A program made the position numbers and the translations under genes. This document shows positions 38,812-50,487 of a stretch of 64,000 bases of DNA, piece by piece. The notes below the pieces were generated by a model that worked only from the letters and a program-made list of their open reading frames with translations, did no database searches and was not told the origin of the DNA. The number at the start of each line of letters is the position of its first letter. Position 1 is the first letter of the stretch. This DNA comes from Dysidea avara (Eukaryota > Porifera > Demospongiae > Dictyoceratida > Dysideidae): positions 27,467,053 through 27,531,052 of the forward strand of contig NC_089274.1 of NCBI RefSeq assembly GCF_963678975.1, given 5' to 3'.

Positions 38812-39143
38812 TGAAAGCATGATGAAACGGTAGAATACGGATACTTACAGGTACAGTTATGTAATATTAGGTAGGCGTCACGTGATTAGTAAGAATAGTC
38901 ACATGAATTCTTTGTTTTTAATTGCTTGGCGTAAAATCTTCCCTTTATAGTGCATTTTCCTGTAAAGTTACTTTCACAATGCATTTTATGCCAATGACAG
39001 TGGCGTAAAAGCTTGTCATTAAGTACTTAATGACAAGCTTGGCGTAAAATCTTTCCTTTAGGGTTAAAGAAATCATTGGCGTAAAATCTTGTCTTTAGGC
39101 ATAAAGACAATATTTGTCATTATACGCCAATGTATGTATGACC
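38812..39143 (-). repeat. Right terminal inverted repeat of the MULE-like element
   Basis: Reverse complement partner of 30273-30602 with scattered substitutions. Confidence 0.8.
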
Positions 39144-39455
39144 GAGACTAAGTCTGGGTCAGCCCAGCCCCCCCTCTTATCAACTACTTCCTACGCTCCT
39201 GCGTACATGCACTTCGAAACTGAACGTCAGAGAAACACGCATCCCTAGGGATATGTGTGCGGGGAACGCTTTACCTGGGGAACATATTAAATCCCCGGGG
39301 AAACATATATCACTGTGACTTGTAGATTGCTAGCCAGTTAGTGATATGTGTGCAGGGAAACACGGATCCCTAGTGATATGTGTGCGGGGAACACAAAACT
39401 CGGAGAAACACATATCACTGTGACACCTGTACTTTAATCATAATCATAATCAAAT

Positions 39456-40728
39456 ATCTTAAAATCACGTGATTTTTCGTTGCCAGCGTTCGTAGGGTTC
39501 TTCGTATGCCACGATATTCACTCTCAACATTGTTCAAGTAGTCTATCATCAACTCAAAGTATTGGTGGTTTGATTTTATTGGTCAGTTTCTGGTGGCAGC
39601 ATGATCTGTGCAGCTTTTTGGCGACAGACAAAATGTTTCTTCCTCTGGAGCACAGGACAAGCAGAGCATCAACTACGCCTTGGGTCAGCAATGACTAGTA
39701 CTAGGTAAAGTACCTGCATGCGGAGTATGGTTATAATTGAAGCTTGTTAGCCATCTATATGCTGAAATTCGGCCAAAACGACGTGATTTTTGCAAACAAA
39801 TTGTCAAATACCAGAATGGTTGATACATCAGTGAGATAGTCTCCAACAGCACGGATACGAAGCTTATAAACACCTAACAATACGGCTATCTTGCCCAATA
39901 AACGCATAGAGCAATCCAATGCAGGAAATAGGCACTCACGTGATCGATATTTAAATCTCGAAAAAATACAACCATAATCTATTCCAATGACCTTAAAATC
40001 GCTTGGAATCAAGTGACAATCAGTTTGTGTGCATTACGTTCAGCATCTCGATTAGCCCAGCAGTCCAAGACTCTCCCTATGATGCCATCACAGCATAACA
40101 CACACCTGTACTGGCCCAGACCATGCCTGAGCGAACAATTAGTAGAAATATTTACAAAAGGAGCACACTGCATGGTTCCTATTCAGAAATGAAAGCGATT
40201 TCATGGGTATCTCCGCGATTTGAATTTCGATCACGTGAGTGCCTGTTTCATGCATTGGATTGCTCTATGCGTTTATTGGGCGAGATAGCCGTATTGTTAG
40301 GTGTTTATAAGCTTCGTATCCTTGCTGTTGGAGACTGTTCCACTGATGTATCAACCATTCTGGTATTTGACAATTTGTTTGCAAAAATCGCGTCGTTTTG
40401 GCCGAATTTCAGCATATAGATGGCTCAGCCAGATGGCTAACAAGCTTTAATTATAACCATACTCCGCATGCAGGTACTTTACCTAGTACTGGTCATTGCT
40501 GACCCACGGCGCAGTTGCTGCTCTGCTTGCCCTGTGCTCCAGAGGAAGAAACATTTTGTCTGTCGCCAAAAAGCTGCACAGATCGTGCTGCTACCAGAAA
40601 CTGACCAATAAAATCAAACCACCAATACTTTGAGTTGATGATAGACTACTTGAACAATGTTGAGAGTGAATATCGTGGCATACGAAGAACCCTACGAACC
40701 GCTGCAACGAAAAGTCACGTGATTTTAA
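39456..40728. mobile_element. 1.27-kb foldback element with about 510-bp arms
   Basis: The left arm is 39456-39963 and the right arm 40213-40728. Both ends read TCTTAAAATCACGTGA in inverted orientation. The arms are highly similar, covering CGTAGGGTTCTTCGTATGCC through AAATCGATC-type sequence, with a unique centre of about 250 bp. No transposase. Open frames at 39755-40012 (minus) and 40123-40419 (plus) are the same arm read twice. Confidence 0.8.
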
Positions 40729-42509
40729 GACATTTGTACCATTTTCTACCAGAAGAAAGTGACAAAATTGGCTGCCACGCTGGTGTTATGTAAGTTACAC
40801 TTAGCCTAACACATGACAATAGTTAGGTAGTTGATTGGAGGATATCGATTTTTCGCGTTGCGGACCCTATAATTATTATTAGGAATCTGCAATACATGTT
40901 GATATGGCAATATATCGATACAGCAAACAAGTATCACGATACTATACTGTGCTTGGAAAATATCGATATCAAAGTTTTCTAGTAGCACAGTCAGTGATTG
41001 CTCTATTACTGCAACAGTAATCTAGATACTCAAATAGAAAGCCTACCAGTGCTTAAAATACAACGTTACCAGAAGCCATACAAATACGCATTTATAAGTG
41101 CTTCTGTTACTGTGTTATGGCTAAAATATTCTTACCCAGGTCTTCTAACAACAGTAGCTGTTACACTTCAGTGGCATAGCCAGGAAAAAAAATTTACCGA
41201 GGCAAAGTTGAGAGGGTCTGCTTCTGACTCAACTGATTCACAAAAACTTTCAAACATGGGTGGTACAGCATTTACAGGTTGACTCTCTGGTTGGATGGAA
41301 GAAACTGTTTTGAGTGTTTTTCTACATGTCATAAGTAATGCTCCAGCTTAGTTAAGTAATACTATGCTTCAATTATTGCTCAACCCAAAAAACTGACTTA
41401 CTCTGTCGAAGATATTTTGCATGGTCAGGCCATCAATGGACTGTAATGGAGGTCATCTACTTTTACTGATCTGATGTGATATTTAAGTCAGAAATTATGT
41501 AGCTATCTCTTTCATGTGGTACTCAACTACATGTGCTAAGTATGTCAAGCTATAGTGAGTATGGGGGCATGCTCCCTCAAGGAAAATTTTGAAATACATG
41601 CTTTGAAATGGCATGTAGAGGCTATATTTGTAACTGCTAATGCATGATATGCATGATCAATTAGCTCAATGCAATACCATGCAGTTGTCTCCCTGGAACT
41701 CAGTTTGAAAAGTAATTTAAAGACAATTAACATATAACATGTAAATGATTTAGACCAAGCACTGCAATGGGAGCAGTGGCTATATAATCTGTACTGAATG
41801 CTCTATTAGAGTACGTATGTTACGATGACTGCTCTATTAGAGTATCTCGATCTTTTCATGCAAAATTCAAGTAGCTGAAAAGTGGTCCAGCCAATGCTGG
41901 ATTGTGTCACCGTAGGCTCTGGCCCTGCTTACTACAGCCATAGATTCTATTATGTGTGGTAGTAGAGTAAGCCACCAATGTTCGACCACCATAGGTTCGG
42001 ACGCGATTTTTCTTTAAACCTGCAAAGAAATTTTCTGCTCTTGCTATGCCTTTGGAGAGGTCTAGGCCATAAACTCTTGCATGCAAAATTTCAGACCTGC
42101 AGCTTTCTTAGTCTGGCTGCAGGAGCTGCAAAGTGACCTGTCCGAATGTTCTCAATTCTCGGACAAAAATATGTATTATCGGTCGAGTGGCACTGCTCGT
42201 AATGCTTGAAGCTGATCAAGTCTTTCTGTGCTTGATATGAAAGATCAACTCTTATACTCTCCAAATATATGCAGATATTTGGCTTAGTCCTTATTGGCTG
42301 TGAATTACAAAGCTCCAAAGTCACCTCTGTCGTGCAATCTTAAATTCGGCCACATGTGAAGCTCGTGCAAATCAAATAGTTACCTATATCGAATTCAAAG
42401 CTAACATTGAGAGCATCAGCTACCGTTCAGTAGTAAATAGACACATGCACAATGACCGCACCTTGATTTATTCCCAAATAGCTACATTGCATTTATGCTT
42501 CTGTGGCAG

Positions 42510-42720
42510 TAGCAGCCTATAGCTGTGCACCAACAGCTTAGACCAAGCAACACCACAACTAGAGGTCACCATCAAAGATTTCTGCAGTTGCCAACAAGGG
42601 TAGATGCTTATATGAACTCCTTCTTTCCTTTTACAATAAAATTATGGAACCAACTAGATGATCATATTATCCAAGCTCCATCTCTTGATTTATTTAACAA
42701 TTATATAAATTTGTAAATAA
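42510..42720 (+). pseudogene. LINE ORF2 C-terminus fragment in the left arm
   Basis: The frame 42525-42716 carries TTTRGHHQRFLQLPTRVD, then NSFFPFTIKLWNQLDDHI, and stops after NNYINL. This resembles the carboxy end of the LINE at 43457-45092 but is clearly another lineage. The right arm has no counterpart, so it inserted after the arms formed or was lost from the right arm. Confidence 0.6.
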
Positions 42721-43456
42721 GTAGCTAACTACATATGTACGAATATACTCATGATTGAGTTTGTACATTAACAAATATATATATATATATATAGCTACTG
42801 CACCCAGCACACATATACACAATTCAAATCCACTTAAATGGGGTTTTTACTAACCCCTGTCTTAAAAATATCAAAAGTTTCTCTCCAAACTGTCCAGGAC
42901 ATTAGTCAGATCAAAACACTCTAATAGAACAGTCACCTATTTTACAATTGGAGCAGTCAGAAAATCTGAGGGCCACGCCCAGGAATATTCACTTCCATAA
43001 GACTATTACATGTGAATTTTGTTGATTATACAACGCTTAAAACCTGATTACATGTGATAATAAATTGGCTGATCGTTATATTAGAGTAATTGACTGCTCT
43101 ATTAGAGTATTTCGATCTGACTAATGTCCTGGACATTTTGAAGAGAAACTTTTGGCATTTTTAAGACAGGGGATAGTCAAAACCCTGTTTAAGTGGATTT
43201 GGATTGTGTATATGTGTGCTGGGTGCAGTAGCTAGGCTGCTATGTCAGAGAAGCCTAAATGCAATGTAGCTATTCGGATAGAAATCAAGGTGCGGTCATC
43301 GTGCATGTGTCTATTTACTACTGAACGGCAGCTGATGCTCTCAATGTTCATAAAAATAGCTTTGAATTTGATATAGGTAACTATTTGATTTGCACGAGCT
43401 TCACATGTGGCCGAATTTAAGATTGCACGACAGAGGTGACTTTGGAGCTTTGTAAG

Positions 43457-45092
43457 CTCCTAACAACTTTGCTGATGTCTCCCAGCTCCTAACAACTTTG
43501 GATGTTCATAAAGCACCAGGACCAGACAAAATCCCATCACACTTATTACAATTAGCCTCTCAAGAAATTGCTCCAGTACTAACTCTGATCATTAATTCAT
43601 CACTTCATCAAGGAGAACTTCCCATGGACTGGAAACATGCTAATATTGTATCTGTATTCAAAAAAGAAGACAAAACACTTGCACCCAATTACAGACCAAT
43701 ATCGCTAACCAGTATCAGCTGCAAGATCATGGAGCGCCTAATTCACACTCATCTCTTTTCTCACCTAGAATCAATAAATATCCTCTGCGACCAACAACAT
43801 GGTTTCCGACCTAGAAGATCATGCGAATCACAACTTATTACTACTGTAAACAACATTTCTAAATCTCTTGACTCTGGCTTTCAAATTGATATCATTTTTC
43901 TAGATCTATCTAAGGCATTTGATAAAGTGCCCCATCACCGTTTATGTAACAAAATTAATTATCCTACTATGGTATTAGAGGGGAACTACTAACATGGCTA
44001 CAAAATTTCCTCACCGGTAGGCATCAACAAGTAACTCTTGACGGTTCAATCAGTGAGTCACATGCAGTTAACTCGGGTGTCCCCCAAGGAACAATCTTAG
44101 CCCCTCTATTATTTTTATGTTAAATTAATGACCTCCCATTATCAATCAATGCCAACATTGGTCTGTATGCTGGCGATACCATACTGTATTTATACTGTTA
44201 TTCACTCCACATCCGACTGTTTATCACTTCAAAATGATCTCAACTCCTTATCACAATGGGGCACTAGATCTGGTATGTTTTTTAATCCTGATAAAAGTGT
44301 ATTCATGAGAATCACTCGTAAACACAATCCGATCACGTACAACTACACCATTAATGACATCTCTATCCAAGAAGTTTCATCTACTAAATATTTAGGAGTT
44401 ACAATCACCAATGACTTGTCTTGGTCCACACACATTACTAACATCACATCCTAAGCTCTATCAGTCAAAGCATTCCTACAGAGAAATCTTAAGTCCTGCC
44501 CAACTCAAATCAAATTGAAATGTTATAATGCCATGATAAGACCAATCTTAGAATACGCCAATCCTGTCTGGTCCCCTCACATCAGAAGAGACATTGATAA
44601 GCTTGAACGAGTACAGAGGCAATCTGCCAGATTCATTATGGCTGACTTCTCGCATTTCAACAGCGTAACTAACATGCTCATTGACCTTAACATTCCCAGC
44701 TTAGAACACCACAGACAATTATCTAGTATCACCCTCCTCTACAAAATTGTTCATAATCTCATTGATATATCTCCAGTTGATTTAATCCCTGTCACTTCTA
44801 ACACCAGAGGACATGATCAAAGATTTCATCATATCTATGCAAGGACCAATCAGTACAGTAATTCATTCTTTCCTAGATCAATTAGACTGTGGAATTCACT
44901 CCCACCTGACCTAATCCAACAACAATCATTACAAATTTTTAAGTACCAACTGAAATTATTATTACTTTCCCCTACCAATCAGTAATCCCATAGTCAAAAT
45001 CATATTGTAAAACATTTTGTATGCATGTTTCATATGTGCGTTAATCCTCAAACTGAGGCTGCACATTTTTGGAAAATAAAAAAAAAAATAAA
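43457..45092 (+). pseudogene. 5'-truncated LINE with reverse transcriptase remnant
   Basis: Frames at 43498-43992, 44128-44454 and 44515-44985 cover a non-LTR reverse transcriptase from the palm to the C-terminus. Motifs include KAPGPDKIPSHLL, NYRPISLTSISCKIMERL, GFRPRRSCESQL and FLDLSKAFDKVPHHRL. The catalytic box reads YAGD rather than YADD, followed by STKYLGVTITNDLSW, RPILEYANPVWSPH and RSIRLWNSLPPDLI. There are frameshifts near 43985 and 44195 and a stop near 44455. An A-rich tail lies at 45072-45090. The endonuclease domain is absent. It looks CR1/Jockey-like in general; the clade was not resolved. Confidence 0.85.
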
Positions 45093-47576
45093 TAATTCAC
45101 AGCCAATAAGGACTAAGCCAAATATCTGCATATATTTGGAGAGTATAAGAGTTGATCTTTCATATCAAGCACAGAAAGACTTGATCAGCTTCAAGCATTA
45201 CGAGCAGTGCCACTCGACCGATAATACATATTTTTGTCTGAGAATTGAGAACATTCGGACAGGTCACTTTTGCAGCTCCTGCAGCCAGACTAAGAAAGCT
45301 GCAGGTCTGAAATTTTGCATGCAAGAGTTTATGGCCTAGACCTCTCCAAAGGCATAGCAAGAGCAGAAATTTTCTTTGCAGGTTTAAAGAAAAATCGTGT
45401 CCGAACCTATGGTGGTCGAACATTGGTGGCTTACTCTAATGCTGTCTAGTAACATTTGGGTAGAAAATTCAGGGTGCCAAAACTCAGGTCTACTCAGCCT
45501 GAATTGTTGAGCATTTTTTTTAAACCGAGGCAGCTGCCTTGGTTGCCTCAATGGTAGCTACGCCACTGGCAGTAAACAATCTGCTGTATATACTAGTCAT
45601 CTTGACAACTGACCAAAATGCGGAGAAATCCGGACAAGCCTTTGTGGGAGCATGTATTAAAATGTTTGTGGTAGCTAATTGTCTGGGTGGTGTAATAGAA
45701 ACAGGTGGTATCCAGGTAGAGATGCCTTTTAACAGCAACTCTGTTTTCCATACTAAAAATCATACCTGAACACACTATAGGTAGCTATTTGTCACATCAT
45801 GATCAGTACATTTATTACTGTAGTTTAGCAACATTCACTGTATAAAGAAATTGTATACATAGTGAACGGAGAATCAGTGTCGGTTCTTTAAGGTACAGAT
45901 AAATTGGATATTGTTACAACTATACATTAGCTAATGTAATATGCCAGTCATAACTAGCCATGGCCACTTTATTATAGTATTGTGATACAGTATCATACAA
46001 AACAGTTTATTGATGGCAATATGTGATACATACAATACACTGTATTGTAGAACACCAGCTATTCAGAAAAATGACTACATTAGTAGCATGCCAGCCCAAG
46101 GGCAGATCTATACTTTTTAAAAGGGGGTTCCACTCTGGACTCGCAACTTCAGCCTAGCTATATATATTGAAGACCAAAAAATAACTACCCCTCACCATAG
46201 ATACCCTCACCGACTATATTTCCTTATTTATGACTCCAAACGTAGCCAGCTACACTGCTCCCCTTAAGAATACTGTGACTGCTCTATTAGAGTATCTGGA
46301 TCTTGACTGCTCTATTAGAGTGTTAGGAAATTTTTGAAAATTAGACCCTCTAAAGGTGAATGTATATCTGAGTGTTTTTTTGCAGTTTTCAGTGGAAAAT
46401 AATGGAATGTCAGAGTATATCATTAAATTTCACTTTTCCATTAAATCAAGACTGATTGCAATATGCATTGAGTAGTTATCATGCATGCATGCTGATCTTT
46501 TCATTAGTAGCTACCAAGCATTTAGATATAGCTAGCTATATACCATAATACATCATCTCTTAGCCATGCTCTAATCAGCTAAATCTGTAAGGCAGAGACT
46601 TGTATAGTTAAGTAGTAGTGGTGTTGAGCATCATTATTATTAGCATGCATGCTCCTTAGCCTAGTGACACTTTGTTATCCTTAACACCAATAAAAGGCAG
46701 AATGCAGTGAAGGGTACTAGTAGCTATTAGCTAGTCCACTGGCAATCCTTAGCAGTGCAATTACATATATTATTGCATTTATGGGCTTTCTGAATTTGCT
46801 GTTGTGATAGTCTACTTATTTCTACTAGATCTGCTGGGTTATGAAGACTGATCTATAGCTAGCTACAAATGCCAGCACCATAACCCACAACATGCATGGG
46901 GTAAAATCAGAAGGCAACTGATACAGATATTTTACATTCAATTTCATAGACAAAGTGGGTGAATATGCTATTGCTGCTTTATGAGACTGTAAATTGCCAA
47001 AGACTACAGTTTGATAAATGGCTGAGCTGGTAGCTACATTATTATATTGAAGCTGATAATTTTAACCTACTAACACTTTTTAAATCATATAAATATAGAA
47101 ACCACACTAATCACCTCTTATAGCTATGATGGAAAACACTACTAATTATCTGAATAACCAAAACCCACAATTAAAACTTTTTGTAACTGGAGATGCAACC
47201 CACAATCAAAACCTGTTTTTTGAAGAACTCTTGAGGAAAAGGAAGCTATACTCTCCTGGAACAAAGTTGAACAACAGGTGTATTTACAGACATTATTTGT
47301 GTTGGTAGTGATGCATAGTTCCTGAAATAAGTCTCCTTTTGATACACATAGAAGATTTAGAGTTTTATTGGCCAAGTACTAACTTAGAAAGGAAGGGGTC
47401 TCCCCCTAAATTCACCCCTGATGTGTATAAAGAAACTAGAAACTCTTACTTGCATAAATACTGCATTGATTAAATTGTATGTGTAAAATATTGCATTTAG
47501 TTATAACAGCAACTATACATGCATGCAAAGGTGTTATATACTAATAACTTTTCTACTTGTTGTCAGCATTACAAAT

Positions 47577-50487
47577 TTATTTATGGTGAGCTAATTTGCT
47601 ATAAGGCTCATGCTCAATTGTATCAGTCATTATTTTGATACAATTTTCATCTGTAATACTTCTGGTATCTTCCTTACTTCGGTAATCATTATATTTCTCA
47701 ATGCTGGAGGCACTACAACTTTTATACTGTGGTATAGAAAAGTAGCGTTCGTCGGTACTTCTGATGTCTTTTTCAGTATACCAATCATTGCATTTCTCTG
47801 TGCTGGAGGCACTACAGCTTTCATAATGTGGTTTAGAATAGTAGCAATCTTCATCCTTGATGCTTCTGGCATCTCTTTCAATATGATAGTCATTACATTT
47901 CTCCACACTGGAGGCACTACAACTTTCGTAACGTGGTTTAGGTAATGGCTGATAGGAAGGTGGTTGAACATGTGATGTATCAAATACAACCTTGTCACTT
48001 TTAGGACTGGGAGTTGCATTCTTGACTGCAAGAGGAGGAATCATTGTAAACACACTAAGTTCATCATATATATGACCAGGGTCTTTGTTATCACTGCTCA
48101 TTGGTTTTTTAGGTATTTTAGGAGATCTATAAATAAAATTTATAGATAAAACATATACAGAAATGAAATTTACATGATTTTCTAATGTACACATCACAAT
48201 AAATTCTCACCTTTTATGAACTATCCAGATTATGACAAGGATGCACAACAGTATAACTATTAGAGCACATGGGACACCAACCACCAGTCCTACTATAAGT
48301 GGTACTGGGTGACTGTCACTAGATACTTTTAACGTGTTGTTGTTCACAGGTTCCCATTCACAATCAGGACTAAGACATAGTACCCATCCAGATTTGAGGT
48401 ACATCACTGAAGGATCCCTCTCTTGTATATTGTCCTCTATCAAGTCAATCATCATTTGTGTAGTATAGTTTCCATTAGATTCAATCACTGCAGTAATAGA
48501 AGCTGTTGAGTTATTCAAACATGTTGGTGCCAATAATTGAAAATTACAGTTACATACAGACCCAAGTAATGCTTCAATTTCACTTTGAATTATGTTGCTG
48601 CAGTTCTAACAAAAAAGATCACATGTATAATACTATGCACACATGAATTTAGTTATAGAATTAACAAGTGCACAATTATTAAAATATAATGAAGATTTGT
48701 GACAACACAGAGTGATTGCATTCACAAATCTGTGGAACTAAAGGGCAAGAATTAACTGGAAAGTATAGTTTTAAAAAAAAGTTTGAAGTGGTCAATATAC
48801 TCCCAGTCTTTTTAGTATACTACAACCTGAGCATAGTAAATGCAACTTACATTGATGACTACTTGGCAGTTCATTAAGTTTTTTACATAAATGATGAAAT
48901 CCTGTCCAAGTACTCCAGACCCTAAGCCACTGCCATTGTATTCACAGTCTGGGCTAAGACAAACTACCCATCCAGATTGAAGTTTAACCTTTCTTTCTTG
49001 AAGTTCAGATTTCACTAAATCAATTAACATGTTAGCAGTTCTGCTACCATCAGGATGAACACTAGTGGTGACACTGCCAGTGGTACCATCAACACAAGCC
49101 AGTTCAGGATCATACAAGTTGTTGTGACCATTACATTCACAAACAACACCAAACCATTGTCGCAATTCATTAAAAACTTCATCTGGCTCCTAACGGTTAC
49201 CTGTTTGTTATTCCTGTACATATATGCATGTTTCACTTACATTGGTAGCATCTTGACAGTTTTGAACTTTGATATATAGTAAAAGTGTTTGTTCTATCAT
49301 ATAGCATAAACAACATCAACAGATAAACAAGGATGTAATAATATATACTCAAACATGCAATGCTAATAGAGTATATATGTCATCCATACATGCTTAAACA
49401 TCAACAAACCTTGATTAAAGACCTCATGATCCCAGAGATGAAATACATTTTCAGCAGACCCATACTTATTGGCTGCTGTACACATGAATATTAAGTGGTC
49501 ACTTTCTAATATAAATCGATAATACACTTCAACACTTCCATTATTGTGCATTATGTATTTCCCTGTAGAATTTTGTTCTAATTTCTGATAAACTCTGGAT
49601 GATTTGGCCATCATATTCCAAGTAATTTCAGGAGATGGATGAGCATAGTAAACACCACAGCTAAGCATCACATTGCTATTCTCTCTGTTGTAATCTCTGA
49701 AAATTGGCATAATGTTCCTACTAATCAGTGGTTTTGCTGTGTGTGAGAAGTATGCATTGATAGCTAATTTCCAAAATTGTGTAATTTATAGGTGTTGCAA
49801 AATGTATGCACTATATTTATTGTCTGTAGTTTATTTTCACAGCAACAATGATGTATGAAGAGATGACAGATATCTACGTTTATTGCTACTTACACATGAC
49901 ATGGACAGTAAACCTTCTCTGTGTGCTTCCATATTCATTGCTAGCTTCACAGACGTATTTCCCACTATTAGTAATATCAGCAGTGAAAATTATAACACTA
50001 TCATTGTTGGTGTGTGGACAAGATGAACAAGTGTCTGGGATGGACCAGTTGTACACTGGATCTGGTGAAGACGACACAGTACAATTGAGTACCACTTGTT
50101 CACTGAGATTCACCAAAACTGTCTGGCTTTGTGTAATTGTTAATTCTGGAGGCCCTAAGTTAAGTAGACATCTAGTTACACCAGACAATTGTGACAACAC
50201 ATACTTACATTTAACCTTTACTAACACGGTTGCCTTAAGTTGGCCAACAGAACATGTGTAATTTCCTTCATCCTCTACAGTCACATTCTTAATCATTACA
50301 CCAGATGTATTTTGGCAGTATTTTGATGTTTCATTGACCCACAATGGTTCGTTATCAAGTTTCCATGAAACAGTGCTGTATTCTGCCCCGTAATTAACTG
50401 AGCAGTTTAAAAATACATCTATTTTTCTTAGAACAATTTTCTCTTGTACAATGACCAGCTTGTCACTAAATGCAAATGATGGATAAA
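47577..50487 (-). CDS. Gene D: Ig-Ig-Ig-SEA-SEA-TM receptor, 5' exons not found
   Basis: Exons: 50209-50487 (Ig, DEGNYTC), 49894-50154 (near-invariant Ig), 49410-49736 (Ig, VMLSC, FMCT), 49241-49293, 48851-49189, 48211-48605 and 47577-48129, joined in consistent phase. It corresponds to exons 4 to 9 of its paralogues. No 34-nt signal-peptide exon or first Ig exon pair was found up to 52 kb. The SEA-like unit is duplicated: the first (49241-49293 plus 48851-49189) has TTGSVTT, the second (end of that exon plus 48211-48605) has TASIT. Both have SGWV and CLSPDCE. The membrane helix ends IVHKR. The tail is 184 residues, with HIYDEL, PSYQPL, three tandem 33-35-residue repeats and a terminal YSKLAHHK. 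Visible coding is about 735 residues. Confidence 0.8.
47640..47930 (-). repeat. Triplicated 33-35-residue repeat in the gene D tail
   Basis: Three tandem coding units start Y(E/K)SCSASS, continue with EKCND(Y/W) or EKYNDY and end with an acidic, arginine-serine part such as RSIKDEDC or RSITDENC. Each has two to four tyrosines. Genes B and C hold one diverged unit at the same place (KGNDYQIDDE and TLNDYRIVDDEN), so gene D has expanded it. Confidence 0.8.
48211..49293 (-). other. Tandem SEA-like domains of gene D
   Basis: Exon 48851-49189 ends with DFIIYVKNLMNCQVVIN, which is the first strand of the next SEA-like unit. That shows the duplication was of a whole domain with its phase-0 intron. 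Unit 1 keeps G-S-V. Unit 2 has A-S-I, so its predicted cleavage motif is altered. Confidence 0.65.

Larger units (their letters stand above)
30273..39143. mobile_element. MULE-like DNA transposon, 330-bp TIRs, 9-bp TSD GAGACTAAG
   Basis: The inverted arms are 30273-30602 and 38812-39143. Both ends begin GGT and continue to TTGGCG and ATAATGACAAA. GAGACTAAG is directly repeated outside (30264-30272 and 39144-39152). A 9-bp duplication and arms of several hundred bases are typical of Mutator-like elements. The interior holds a broken minus-strand transposase-like gene (34150-35660), a 35-bp minisatellite (31461-31670) and a nested 0.9-kb foldback (about 36796-37708). The total is 8871 bp. Confidence 0.8.
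28995..39201. mobile_element. hAT-like MITE copy 2, split by two later insertions
   Basis: The left end CATAGGCGGGGGAAAT and the right end CTTCCTACGCTCCTG are flanked by an exact 8-bp duplication CGTACATG (28987-28994 and 39202-39209). Removing the two insertions (29144-30080 and 30273-39143) and their target duplications leaves about 382 bp. What remains matches the 395-bp intact copy at 2319-2713. The nesting gives a relative age order: MITE first, then the two inserts. Confidence 0.8.
41175..45440. mobile_element. Long inverted-repeat element interrupted by a LINE
   Basis: The left arm runs 41965-42510 and again at 42795-42935. The right arm runs 43110-43455 and then 45093-45440, in mirror order. 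The outer part 41175-41965 is shared with 27145-28022. The right arm is split by the LINE at 43457-45092. The centre (42936-43109) holds copies of CTCTAATAGA. No transposase is visible, so it is non-autonomous or decayed. Confidence 0.7.

Noticed and set aside
49848..50261. Long plus-strand open frames opposite exon 5, present in every paralogue (also at 11163-11468, 24198-24578, 61108-61464)
   Set aside because: They lie antisense to the near-invariant Ig exon and are open only because that exon is so conserved. They cross its splice sites and have no domain.
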